Notes: generated from the letters alone by a model not told the origin. Shown: positions 1 through 6,797, numbered from the stretch's first letter. The stretch: 14,996 nucleotides of DNA from Chitinophagaceae bacterium (GCA_947483345.1 CANKNL010000046.1:1-14996), one strand, 5' to 3'. Numbers and translations: made by a program.

Positions 1-133
1 ATTTTACGAAAGCCCATAGGGCTGAAATTTTGGTAACACAATTTATATATTGAGGTACCAAGCCCCATCGGGGCGACATTTCTTTATTGGTAACTTAGAT
101 ATATTGTCGCCACGCTGTGGCTTTTATTGACTT
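1..133. repeat. Left copy of a 133-bp palindrome-bearing block
   Basis: This block recurs at 471-603 with four mismatches over 133 bp. It holds three short perfect hairpins: AGCCCATAGGGCT (11-23), GCCCCATCGGGGC (62-74) and GCCACGCTGTGGC (109-121), each a 5-bp stem with a 3-nt loop. Of the four differences from the other copy, one lies in a hairpin loop (16 versus 486) and one turns a C-G pair into a T-G wobble (113 versus 583). The block may extend left of the window, because homology starts at base 1. It has no coding potential. Confidence 0.9.
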
Positions 134-357
134 AAATATCTTTATCCTACCAAAATGTTGCCACGCTGTGGCTTTTATTGACTTAAATATCTTTATCCTA
201 CCAAAATGTTGCCACGCTGTGGCTTTTATTGACTTTAATATCTTTATCTCTACCAAAATGTTGCCACGCTGTGGCTTTTATTGACTTTAATATCTTTATC
301 TCTACCAAAATGTCGCCACGCTATGGCTTTTATTGACTTTAATATCTTTATCTCTAC
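104..357. repeat. Five-copy 51/52-bp tandem array with GCCACGCTGTGGC hairpins
   Basis: The hairpin core GCCACGCTGTGGC starts at 109, 160, 211, 263 and 315, giving periods of 51, 51, 52 and 52 bp. The AT-rich linker between cores (TTTTATTGACTT, AATATCTTTATC, TACCAAAATGT) is also conserved, so the whole unit has been amplified. The fifth core reads GCCACGCTATGGC, with one stem pair changed to C/A, which is a G-T wobble on the other strand. The arrangement resembles REP/BIME clusters near RAYT transposases. Expansion by slippage or recombination is inferred. Confidence 0.9.
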
Positions 358-430
358 CTTTTGCATGACCGTAATTTACCAACACAAGGGCTTGTCTTTA
401 GTGCTATCCGGCATCGCCTTTAAGGTATTA
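358..430 (-). pseudogene. Decayed fragment of the murB 3' end
   Basis: About 72 bp here align with the intact murB gene at about 1328-1400, with roughly 55 of 72 bases identical by my hand count and a run of 21 of 22 near 358-380. On the minus strand the fragment reads YLKGDAG, stop, H, stop, then RQALVLVNYGHAK. The intact protein has YRKGNAGCHVKQALVLVNYGHAK at residues 289-311. Two in-frame stops show that it is dead. Its 3' edge abuts the tandem hairpin array and its other edge fades before the repeat block at 471. It could be a relic of a duplicated murB or a segment captured during repeat or transposase rearrangement. Confidence 0.8.
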
Positions 431-470
431 ATGGCCACTTAATGGCATTTTGTGTTGAAAACAATTTTGA

Positions 471-603
471 ATTTTACGAAAGCCCTTAGGGCTGAAATTT
501 TGGTAACACAATTTATATATTGAGGTACCAAGCCCCATCGGGGCGACATTGCTTTATTGATAACTTAGATATATTGTCGCCATGCTGTGGCTTTTATTGA
601 CTT
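471..603. repeat. Right copy of the 133-bp palindrome-bearing block
   Basis: This is the second copy of the block at 1-133. Its hairpins are AGCCCTTAGGGCT (481-493), GCCCCATCGGGGC (532-544) and GCCATGCTGTGGC (579-591). The hairpin stems are kept or reduced only to a wobble, which suggests the folded form matters or that the copies are recent. The two copies enclose the tandem array and the murB fragment. Confidence 0.9.
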
Positions 604-630
604 TAATATCTTAATCTCTACTACCAAAAT

Positions 631-674
631 GTCGCCACGCTGCGGCTTAACTTAATGATATTGTCCATCGGGCG
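631..674. repeat. Inverted pair of REP-like palindromes downstream of the transposase gene
   Basis: GCCACGCTGCGGC (634-646) is a diverged copy of the array hairpin. GTCCATCGGGC (663-673) is a shortened copy of the GCCCCATCGGGGC type; it keeps the downstream flank CGATATT, where the full copies have CGACATT. The two lie head to head, and the second is 13 bp beyond the stop codon of the transposase gene. Read in the transposase direction they form a direct/inverted pair like a BIME. Confidence 0.7.
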
Positions 675-686
675 ATATTCTATACA

Positions 687-1148
687 TCAATCATAGAACT
701 CAAAAAGATATTTATCATCATATGCCACATCAAAATCACTCAGCATTTTCAAATATTCTTCCCTAAATGATTTGGTCCGATGATGTTCTTCCTGGTTTAT
801 GATATAATTAATTACAATATTCCTTTGGCTCCTGGCATAAGAAAAAGCAGCATAGCCATCCTGCCATTGAAATTTATTTTCTAAAAAATTTTGTTCATTT
901 ATCCATTTACTGCTATTTGCTTTTACCGTACTCATAAAATCTGATATACAGGTAGTAACCGGCATTCCAAACAAAATATGTACATGGTCTTTCCATCCTC
1001 CTACAGCTAAAGATTTTGCTCCTTTTTTAGTTATTATACCCGAAATATATTGATGTAAATTATCACGCCAATCTTTGGTAATAAAATTCTCCCTGTACTT
1101 TACAGCAAATACTGAATGAATTGTTATTTGTGAATAAGTGTTGGCCAT
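687..1148 (-). CDS. IS200/IS605-like Y1 HUH transposase (RAYT-type)
   Basis: The 153-aa protein belongs to the Y1 transposase family (IS200 TnpA / REP-associated tyrosine transposase), which cuts and rejoins single-stranded DNA at small hairpins. The HUH metal motif is H55-V-H57 in GWKDHVHILFG, and the catalytic tyrosine is probably Y115 in NYIINQ, with Q119 giving the family's YxxxQ pattern. I place the start at the ATG at 1148; the open frame continues five codons upstream to a TTG, but the MANTYSQ start fits the family better. No tnpB/IscB-like partner is present. Palindromes related to the neighbouring array lie about 10 bp upstream of the start and 13 bp beyond the stop, so it probably acts on them in cis. 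Both catalytic motifs are intact and the gene has no frameshift. Whether it is a mobile IS or a domesticated RAYT cannot be decided here. Confidence 0.9.
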   Translation of the reverse strand: MANTYSQITIHSVFAVKYRENFITKDWRDNLHQYISGIITKKGAKSLAVGGWKDHVHILFGMPVTTCISDFMSTVKANSSKWINEQNFLENKFQWQDGYAAFSYARSQRNIVINYIINQEEHHRTKSFREEYLKMLSDFDVAYDDKYLFEFYD

Positions 1149-1157
1149 AAAATACCG

Positions 1158-1170
1158 ACCCAAAAGGGCT
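1158..1170. repeat. REP-like palindrome just upstream of the transposase start
   Basis: ACCCAAAAGGGCT pairs CCC with GGG around an AAAA loop. Its reverse complement, AGCCCTTTTGGGT, resembles AGCCCTATGGGCT, the reverse complement of the first palindrome in the 133-bp blocks. Together with the palindromes at 634-673 it brackets the transposase gene, as expected for the end hairpins of an IS200-like unit. The stem is short, so the match is suggestive only. Confidence 0.45.
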
Positions 1171-1235
1171 ATTAAAACAGTTATTAAAATTAAAGAATGA
1201 TAAGTCGTTTATAATTGGTAACCACTGTAAATGGG

Positions 1236-2261
1236 TTATATGATATTCACTTCCCGCTCCAACCCCACTCCAAATTTTTCTTTCACGCTCTGTATTATCT
1301 CTTCACTCAAATCATATATCTCACTGCCTTTTGCATGGCCGTAATTTACCAACACCAATGCTTGTTTTACATGGCAACCTGCATTGCCTTTGCGGTAACC
1401 TTTCCATCCACATTGTTCAATCAACCAACCGGCAGCAATTTTTACATTTCCATTGGGCAGATCGTATCCCACAATTCCGGGAAAGGTCTCTTTTAAACTT
1501 TTGAATTTTGAATTTTGAATTTCCGCGTTTTTAAAAAAGCTTCCGGCATTACCAATTACTGCAGGGTCGGGTAATTTACTGCTGCGGATATTTATAACGG
1601 CCTGCGATACGGCCTGCAGACTCAAATCCTTCGCCCCCATTTTCTCCAACTCCTGCCCGATGGCACCGTAAGAAATATTGAAATTAGGAATCCGGTTCAG
1701 CCGGAAAGTAACATCTGTTATTACAAATTCATTATTAAATTTCTTTTTAAAAACACTGTCCCGGTAACCAAACTCACAATCATTCAGTGTAAAATTCACG
1801 ATTTTTTTATCACGGATATGATAAGCTTCGAGCGAATAGAATACATCTTTAATCTCTACACCATAAGCGCCAATGTTCTGCATGGGAGAGGCCCCAATAT
1901 TACCGGGTATCAGAGACAGATTCTCCACGCCTGCCCAGTTATTTTTTATACAGTACAAAACAAACTGATGCCAGTTCTCCCCTGCTCCTGCTTGCACATA
2001 TATATGATGCTCATCTTCCTTAATTACTTTAATACCCTTGATCTCGTTTTTTAAAACCAGTCCTTCAAAATTTTTCGTGAATAGGATGTTGCTTCCGCCG
2101 CCTAAAATCAATGTTTTTCGTTGATCGTTAAACGTTGAACGTTGGTTAAATTCAAGCAGTTCATGTAATTCATCTATCGAACTGAATTTAGCAAATAAAT
2201 CTGCGTATACATTGATACCAAATGTATTGTATTGTTTAATTGATATACTTTTCTGTACCAT
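1236..2261 (-). CDS. murB: UDP-N-acetylenolpyruvoylglucosamine reductase
   Basis: MurB is the FAD enzyme that uses NADPH to reduce UDP-GlcNAc-enolpyruvate to UDP-N-acetylmuramic acid, the second committed step of peptidoglycan synthesis, in the cytosol. The 341-aa length matches the E. coli-type (type I) enzyme. Visible signatures are NTFGI (12-16), the FAD-binding LGGGSN (53-58), IPGNIGASPMQNIGAYG (118-134), Y166-R167 in FGYRDSVFK, the proton-donor serine S241 in GNAGSFFKN, and a C-terminal glutamate in LEREV (about 335). The ATG lies 16 bp after the priA stop, so it is probably translated from a plsC-priA-murB transcript or a priA-murB one. Two heptanucleotide tandem repeats lie inside the gene and keep the frame. 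A dead copy of its 3' end sits about 1 kb downstream. Confidence 0.96.
   Translation of the reverse strand: MVQKSISIKQYNTFGINVYADLFAKFSSIDELHELLEFNQRSTFNDQRKTLILGGGSNILFTKNFEGLVLKNEIKGIKVIKEDEHHIYVQAGAGENWHQFVLYCIKNNWAGVENLSLIPGNIGASPMQNIGAYGVEIKDVFYSLEAYHIRDKKIVNFTLNDCEFGYRDSVFKKKFNNEFVITDVTFRLNRIPNFNISYGAIGQELEKMGAKDLSLQAVSQAVINIRSSKLPDPAVIGNAGSFFKNAEIQNSKFKSLKETFPGIVGYDLPNGNVKIAAGWLIEQCGWKGYRKGNAGCHVKQALVLVNYGHAKGSEIYDLSEEIIQSVKEKFGVGLEREVNII
1499..1519. repeat. TTTTGAA heptad x3 inside murB
   Basis: Three perfect tandem copies of TTTTGAA total 21 bp, exactly seven codons, so the murB frame is preserved. In the protein they lie within EIQNSKFKS (about 247-255), directly after the catalytic AGSFFKN motif. 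The tract looks like a short tandemly repeated heptanucleotide element tolerated in a loop. Confidence 0.85.
2119..2146. repeat. CGTTNNN heptad x4 inside murB
   Basis: Four consecutive heptads CGTTGAT, CGTTAAA, CGTTGAA and CGTTGGT total 28 bp. They encode most of FNQRSTFNDQR (residues 38-48), just before the FAD-binding LILGGGSN motif. In MurB this is the variable segment between the first helix and the LGGGSN loop, so an inserted repeat would be tolerated. The copies differ at positions 5-7 only. Confidence 0.8.
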
Positions 2262-2277
2262 TTTTAAATTTCAGCGC

Positions 2278-4797
2278 TTACATTTTATCTACATCAGCAA
2301 CTACCGTTACACTTTTAAAATTCTTTTCCCCGGTAACCAAATTAATATGGTTTCTGATAGCCGCTTTATATCTCATGCTCATACCCGGTTCTTTGGGCAA
2401 CTTGATGAGGATCTCCATTAAATATTGGTTACGTATTCTGTTTACAACGGGTGCAGCCGGGCCAATAATAAAATCTTTCAGATCCTGTTTTAACAATGTG
2501 GCTAACTTTTCTGATGCAGCAGCAACCACATCTTTATTCTTATGTTTTAAAGTTAATAAAATAATGCGGCTGTAGGGCGGATAAAAAAACTGTTTCCGGT
2601 TCTCGATCTCCAGTGTATAAAACTGTTTGTAATCATGCTGCTGCACCAGTTGCAAAACCGGATGCTTAGTATTGGTTGCCTGTATGATCACTTTACCCTG
2701 TTCTTTTTTTCTTCCCGCCCTCCCACTCACCTGTTCCATCAACTGAAAGGCCCGTTCATTAACCCGGAAGTCGGCAAAGGCCAGCAAACCATCTGCATCT
2801 AAAATGCCTACCAGGCTTACCTTATCAAAATCCAATCCTTTAACAACCATTTGTGTGCCCACTAAAATATCGAGCCGGTGCTGTTCAAATAATTGAATTA
2901 AATTATCATGTGCTGATTTACCACGTACACTATCCACATCCATCCTTGCAATTTTATACTTGGGAAAATCATCTTCCAGTTGCTCCTCAATTTTTTCGGT
3001 ACCAAAATTTTTCTCCAGCCAGTTATTACTGCCACAGGCCGGGCAAGTAATTAATTTGGGGTATGCACTGCCGCAATAATGACAATGCAGTTTGTTACTG
3101 TACTTGTGCAATGTGAGCGATACATCGCAATGTGTGCATTGTGGAATATACCCACATGCTCCACAGATCAGATATGGATTGTAGCCTCTCCTGTTTTGAA
3201 ATAAGATAACCTGCATATCGGCATCCAGGGCTTTTTGCATCGCTTCTTTCAGTTGCGGACTGATCATCACTTTACCTTTTTGAACAACCTGCCTGGTATC
3301 AATAATATCTATCTCTGGCAATTTAATGCCTCCAAAGCGTTCATTTAATTCTACCAAAGCATACTTATCATGCATGGCATTAAAATAACTTTCAATGGAA
3401 GGCGTGGCGCTGCCCAATAAAACCTTTGCATTTGTGCCGCCATCGGCGGTATTAAAAAGAGAGGCATAAAAAATGGCCGCATCCCTTGCATTGTACCTGG
3501 GAGCCGGATCCTGCTGCTTGAATGAGGAATCATGCTCTTCATCCACAATAACCAGTCCGAGGTCTTTAAACGGCAGGAAAAGGGCACTCCTTGCACCTAG
3601 CACGATCTTGACTTCACCGGTTCTTATTTTATTCCACAATTCAATACGTTCATTATTATTAAAGCGGGAATGATAAATAGTGATGTTACCGCCAAAATGT
3701 TTTTGTAACCTGCGAATGATCTGTGTGGTCAAAGCAATTTCGGGCAAAAGATATAAAACCTGTTGACCTTGCTTAAAATATTTTTCAATAAGTTTTACAT
3801 ACACCTGTGTTTTTCCGCTGCTGGTTATGCCATGCAGCAGGCAAACATTTTTTGTTTCAAATGCTTTTGCCACAGCATCAGAGGCTTCCTGTTGCGCCGT
3901 ACTAAACTCAAAATCAATGTCTACATTTTTAGGCAATGATTTTATCCGGTCAACCGACCGCTTCTCTATAAACAATATGTTTTTTTCTACCAGTCCTTTT
4001 AGCTGGGCTGCAGTAGCTCCTGCTTTTTTAAGCAAACTGTTTTGTATCACATCCCCTTCTGATTTTTGCAAATGCAGGTAAGCCAGCAACAGTTCCATCT
4101 GCTTGGGTGCCCGGCTCCAGCCTGCCTGTCCGGCAGACATGTTATTGAGCAATTCACCCAGTTTTTCTTCATTACTGTATTCTGGATGGAGGATCACATA
4201 GTTTTCCTTTTTCACTTTATATTGCTCATCCATGGCTTCCCAAACAAAACAAACTTTTTTATCTATCAGTTTTTTTATCAGGGGATACACATGGGTTATA
4301 TCCAGTATCTGCTGCACTTCTGTTAACCGCAGTTCTTTTTTAATCAGCAATGCTTCGGCCACTAAAAACTCTTCATCATTAAGCTGAGTAAAATCTTCGC
4401 CAATGTCTTCGTTAAAAATTAAAATCGTTTCGCTGCTCAATTTAAAATGCGTGGGTAGTGCAGCAGCCATCACTTCTCCTTCACTGCACATATAATACTC
4501 GCTGAGCCATTTCCAGAGCTTTAATTGCTGCGGAAAAAGTATCGGATCATCGTCCAGCACATTTAAAATATCTTTTGTGGGGTAAGCAGGCTTACTATCA
4601 AAAACGGCTTTAATGATACCGGCATATTTTTTTTGTTTGCCAAAAACAACTTCTACCCGGCAGCCTGGTTTAGCCTTTTCTAATAACACTGCAGGAACAG
4701 AATAAGTATAGGTTGTTGGAAGGGCCAGTGGAAGTATGATCTCTGCCCAAAAACCAGATGACGCCTCTGCAAATTGTATTTCGTTTCCCATGCTCAT
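2278..4797 (-). CDS. priA: Primosomal protein N' (replication restart helicase PriA)
   Basis: PriA recognises stalled or collapsed replication forks, unwinds the lagging-strand arm 3'-5', and starts reloading of the replicative helicase. The 839-aa protein has the N-terminal 3'-end DNA-binding domain (about 15-110), Walker A GITSSGKT (323-330), the DEEH box (419-422), and an inserted zinc-binding module with eight cysteines at 545, 548, 554, 557, 572, 575, 585 and 588. The second helicase lobe carries VGTQMVVKGLDF (646-657) and QVSGRAGR (689-696), followed by the C-terminal domain beginning at PPYSR. All key residues are present. The start is ATG at 4797, with an alternative ATG two codons in. 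It lies 96 bp downstream of the acyltransferase gene and 16 bp upstream of murB. Confidence 0.97.
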   Translation of the reverse strand: MSMGNEIQFAEASSGFWAEIILPLALPTTYTYSVPAVLLEKAKPGCRVEVVFGKQKKYAGIIKAVFDSKPAYPTKDILNVLDDDPILFPQQLKLWKWLSEYYMCSEGEVMAAALPTHFKLSSETILIFNEDIGEDFTQLNDEEFLVAEALLIKKELRLTEVQQILDITHVYPLIKKLIDKKVCFVWEAMDEQYKVKKENYVILHPEYSNEEKLGELLNNMSAGQAGWSRAPKQMELLLAYLHLQKSEGDVIQNSLLKKAGATAAQLKGLVEKNILFIEKRSVDRIKSLPKNVDIDFEFSTAQQEASDAVAKAFETKNVCLLHGITSSGKTQVYVKLIEKYFKQGQQVLYLLPEIALTTQIIRRLQKHFGGNITIYHSRFNNNERIELWNKIRTGEVKIVLGARSALFLPFKDLGLVIVDEEHDSSFKQQDPAPRYNARDAAIFYASLFNTADGGTNAKVLLGSATPSIESYFNAMHDKYALVELNERFGGIKLPEIDIIDTRQVVQKGKVMISPQLKEAMQKALDADMQVILFQNRRGYNPYLICGACGYIPQCTHCDVSLTLHKYSNKLHCHYCGSAYPKLITCPACGSNNWLEKNFGTEKIEEQLEDDFPKYKIARMDVDSVRGKSAHDNLIQLFEQHRLDILVGTQMVVKGLDFDKVSLVGILDADGLLAFADFRVNERAFQLMEQVSGRAGRKKEQGKVIIQATNTKHPVLQLVQQHDYKQFYTLEIENRKQFFYPPYSRIILLTLKHKNKDVVAAASEKLATLLKQDLKDFIIGPAAPVVNRIRNQYLMEILIKLPKEPGMSMRYKAAIRNHINLVTGEKNFKSVTVVADVDKM

Positions 4798-4893
4798 CTT
4801 GCTTTCTGCTTAATCATTTTTACAACTTGATTTTACTGCTCGGTTTAATTTGCCGTTTACAGTTATATGCCTAAAGTTAATCCAGCACTTTCT

Positions 4894-5667
4894 TTATTCA
4901 CTAATTGGTTTTATCCAGCTGGCTTTATATTCAATTAATTTTTCTTCCATCAGTTTGTACACTTTAGTTTTTAATTGATCAACGTTTTCTAATGTAAGTC
5001 CTACAACTGGTATTTCTGCCAGGTAAACTGATCTCGATTTTCCGGGCATAACAGAAAAGATGTCTGTATAACACATCCTGTCGTAAGTATCTAAAAACAA
5101 AACAGGCTTTATAGGTGTTTGTGTTTCGATGGCAATTTTAAATGCCCCGTCGTAAAAGTCTTTCAATGGCTTATGCGTCATATTAAAAGTGCCTTCAGGT
5201 GCAATAACAATTGAAATACCTTTTTTTAAGACTGATTTAAGTTGTTGCACACTGATTGCCCTTTTTTCCGGATCGGCCCTGTTGACCATAACGGCTGCCC
5301 GTTTATACATAAAACCAAATATGGGTATTTTGGCCATTTCGGCTTTACCCAAAACCCGGATAGGTTGCCATCGAATGGTTTTTAAAATAACCGGTATATC
5401 CATATAAGAAATATGATTAAATACAAAAACATAAGGTTTAGACCGGTCGTGAGGTACTTCATACAAATTACGATGCCAGATGCCCGTCATCAGTAAAAAG
5501 AAGTCGGCCCATAGATGACAAAGCCTGTAAATGAAATTACCACCCCCTATTTTGCCAAAAAAAGAAGCCAAAACAACTAAGGGAAATATGATCAGCAAGA
5601 AGCCTATAAACATTAAAAAGGCATAAATGGTGAACAGGATCTGTATAAAACGGTAGATATAATGCAT
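4894..5667 (-). CDS. 1-acyl-sn-glycerol-3-phosphate acyltransferase family protein
   Basis: This is a PlsC/LPLAT-family membrane acyltransferase, likely adding the second acyl chain to lysophosphatidic acid to make phosphatidic acid for phospholipids. The catalytic HX4D motif is H85-ISYM-D90, and the EGT substrate motif is E158-G-T160 in APEGTFN. The two hydrophobic N-terminal segments (about 5-37 and 52-62) fit membrane anchoring. I start it at the ATG at 5667, giving 257 aa. The frame stays open to a TTG at 5754, but the extra 29 residues are not hydrophobic and carry no family motif. It is divergent from rplU and precedes priA. Other LPLAT members acylate lipid A or lyso-ornithine lipids, so the exact acceptor is uncertain and I give no symbol. 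Confidence 0.9.
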   Translation of the reverse strand: MHYIYRFIQILFTIYAFLMFIGFLLIIFPLVVLASFFGKIGGGNFIYRLCHLWADFFLLMTGIWHRNLYEVPHDRSKPYVFVFNHISYMDIPVILKTIRWQPIRVLGKAEMAKIPIFGFMYKRAAVMVNRADPEKRAISVQQLKSVLKKGISIVIAPEGTFNMTHKPLKDFYDGAFKIAIETQTPIKPVLFLDTYDRMCYTDIFSVMPGKSRSVYLAEIPVVGLTLENVDQLKTKVYKLMEEKLIEYKASWIKPISE

Positions 5668-5677
5668 ATTAGTAAAG

Positions 5678-5685
5678 CGAAAGTA
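5678..5685 (-). promoter_or_regulatory. Possible -7 box for the acyltransferase gene
   Basis: On the minus strand TACTTTCG lies 10 bp upstream of the ATG at 5667 and matches the Bacteroidota -7 consensus TAnnTTTG except at one position. No good -33 TTG is visible at the usual distance, and the leader would be extremely short. Weak call. Confidence 0.25.
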
Positions 5686-5813
5686 AAGAGAATAACCTGT
5701 TTTAATAGCAGTATTTAGCCTAAAATCAACTTGTAGCGCCTTGGTTTTCCCCAAAGCCAGGTTTTACGTGTATATTTTTTCAAAAACAAAGCTCATATTT
5801 AAAGCTAAACCCT

Positions 5814-5821
5814 TACCTTTG
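5814..5821 (+). promoter_or_regulatory. Candidate -7 box of the rplU-rpmA promoter
   Basis: TACCTTTG is an exact match to the Bacteroidota -7 consensus TAnnTTTG, 22 bp upstream of the rplU ATG in the divergent intergenic region. The -33 TTG partner is not obvious. The predicted leader is about 15 nt, which leaves no room for an attenuator in front of rplU. Confidence 0.5.
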
Positions 5822-5843
5822 CCGTCCTAAATTTGGGAATTTT

Positions 5844-6149
5844 ATGTTAGCAGTAGTAAAAATAGCAGGCCAGCAATTTAAAGTTAAAGCAGGCGACAGC
5901 TTATACGTACCTCATATAGAGGGAAAGACCGGTGACTCAGTAGAGTTTTCCGAAGTATTGATGACCGATAGCAACGGCAACGTTGTTTTGGGTTCGGATG
6001 TAAAAGCAGTCGTTACTGCTGAAATTATCAGCGACCTGGTTAAGGGCGACAAAGTGATTGCTTTTAAAATGAAAAGAAGAAAAGGTTTCCGTAAAAAGCA
6101 CGGTCATCGTACGCAGTATACGCATATTAAAGTAACTGCAATTGCTTAA
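5844..6149 (+). CDS. rplU: 50S ribosomal protein L21
   Basis: bL21 is a 23S-rRNA-binding protein of the large ribosomal subunit. The 101-aa length is standard. The sequence begins MLAVVKIAGQQFKV, the usual L21 start (YAVIxxGGKQYKV type), and has the C-terminal signature KMKRRKGFRKKHGHRTQYTHIKV (about 76-98). It is followed 105 bp later by rpmA, the gene order found in most bacteria. The immediate ATG context is TTGGGAATTTT, unlike the A-tract leaders of the other plus-strand genes. Confidence 0.98.
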   Translation: MLAVVKIAGQQFKVKAGDSLYVPHIEGKTGDSVEFSEVLMTDSNGNVVLGSDVKAVVTAEIISDLVKGDKVIAFKMKRRKGFRKKHGHRTQYTHIKVTAIA

Positions 6150-6217
6150 TTAAGTTGAGTGGTTTAATGGTTGATTGGTTTATCAGTAAAAAATCATCCA
6201 ACCTACCAGCACTAATT

Positions 6218-6245
6218 AACAAATAAACTAAATAACAAATAAACT
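6218..6245 (+). repeat. 12-bp direct repeat in the rpmA leader
   Basis: AACAAATAAACT occurs at 6218-6229 and again at 6234-6245, just before the TTTTTAAAAA tract preceding the rpmA ATG. It may be only an unstructured A-rich leader that helps initiation without a Shine-Dalgarno sequence. Functional meaning is unknown. Confidence 0.5.
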
Positions 6246-6254
6246 TTTTAAAAA

Positions 6255-6521
6255 ATGGCACACAAAAAAGGTGAAGGCTCGGTAAAAAACGGTCGCGATT
6301 CACAAAGCAAAAGATTGGGTGTAAAAATCTACGGTGGGCAACCGGCAATTGCAGGAAATATAATTATCCGTCAACGCGGAACAACTTTTCATCCCGGAAA
6401 AAATGTTGGTGTAGGAAGAGACTTTACCATCTTTGCATTAACAGATGGCTTGGTAGAATTTAAAAAAACCAGGGGCGACAAGACCATTGTTTCTGTTGCT
6501 GCAGTTGAAGCCAGTGCTTAA
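6255..6521 (+). CDS. rpmA: 50S ribosomal protein L27
   Basis: bL27 sits at the peptidyl-transferase centre with its N-terminal tail reaching the tRNA acceptor ends. The 88-aa protein starts MAHKKGEGSVKNGRDSQSKRLGVK, then has GGQPAIAGNIIIRQRGTTFHPG and NVGVGRDFTIFAL, all typical. The N-terminus starts directly at AHKKG, without the cleaved extension found in many Firmicutes. The ATG follows a TTTTTAAAAA tract and no Shine-Dalgarno sequence is seen. Cotranscription with rplU is likely, and the downstream lysine-rich gene may share the transcript up to the terminator at 6798-6830. Confidence 0.98.
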   Translation: MAHKKGEGSVKNGRDSQSKRLGVKIYGGQPAIAGNIIIRQRGTTFHPGKNVGVGRDFTIFALTDGLVEFKKTRGDKTIVSVAAVEASA

Positions 6522-6601
6522 TTTTTCAATATTTTTTTTGGTAGTTTAAAAAATATTTTTAATTTTAAGTATTATTTACTAACCAATTAAATTTTAAAAA
6601 A

Positions 6602-6766
6602 ATGGCAACAAAGAAAAAAGCTGCAAAGAAAGCTGCTCCTAAAAAAGCTGCAACTAAGAAAGCTGCTCCTAAAAAAGCTGCAACTAAGAAAGCTGCTCCT
6701 AAGAAAGCTGCAACTAAGAAAGCTGCTCCTAAGAAAGCTGCAAAGAAAGCTGCAAAGAAGAAATAA
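6602..6766 (+). CDS. Histone H1-like lysine/alanine repeat protein (54 aa)
   Basis: The ORF encodes 54 residues: 24 Lys, 21 Ala, 4 Pro, 4 Thr and the initiator Met, with no acidic or aromatic residue. Residues 9-48 are four decapeptides KKAAPKKAAT, the last ending in K. This composition resembles the C-terminal tail of histone H1 and bacterial Hc1- or AlgP-like basic proteins, so binding to DNA or possibly RNA is likely. The function is inferred from composition only. The ATG follows TTTTAAAAAA, the same leader as rpmA and the PolX gene. It lies 80 bp after rpmA and is followed by a strong terminator, so it either rides on the ribosomal transcript or has its own promoter in the AT-rich gap. 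It has no globular domain. Confidence 0.85.
   Translation: MATKKKAAKKAAPKKAATKKAAPKKAATKKAAPKKAATKKAAPKKAAKKAAKKK
6626..6745 (+). repeat. 30-bp tandem repeat x4 within the H1-like gene
   Basis: Four 30-bp units starting at 6626, 6656, 6686 and 6716 each encode KKAAPKKAAT, with AAG in place of the final ACT in the last. Units 1 and 2 are identical, and unit 3 differs from them by one synonymous AAA-to-AAG change. The near identity points to recent unequal recombination or slippage, so copy number may vary between strains. Confidence 0.9.
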
Positions 6767-6797
6767 TCTTCGCTTTTTAGAAAAGCAAAATATTTTT

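Noticed and set aside
104..357. CRISPR array
   Set aside because: The parts between the hairpins are themselves conserved, so there are no unique spacers. The period reflects whole-unit tandem duplication, and no cas genes are present.
1149..1163. TTG start for the transposase, five codons upstream of the ATG
   Set aside because: The family normally starts at the MANTY-type sequence, an ATG is available there, and the TTG overlaps the upstream palindrome.
1215..1496. 93-aa plus-strand ORF opposite the murB 3' end
   Set aside because: It is the antisense of conserved MurB residues and has no own leader or family signature.
5668..5754. TTG start giving a 286-aa acyltransferase
   Set aside because: The extra 29 residues have no family match or membrane character, and the ATG at 5667 directly precedes the hydrophobic N-terminus.
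6165..6210. Attenuator-like hairpin between rplU and rpmA (GGTTGAT with ATCCAACC)
   Set aside because: Only about five base pairs form before a bulge, with a long loop and no T-run. Not convincing.
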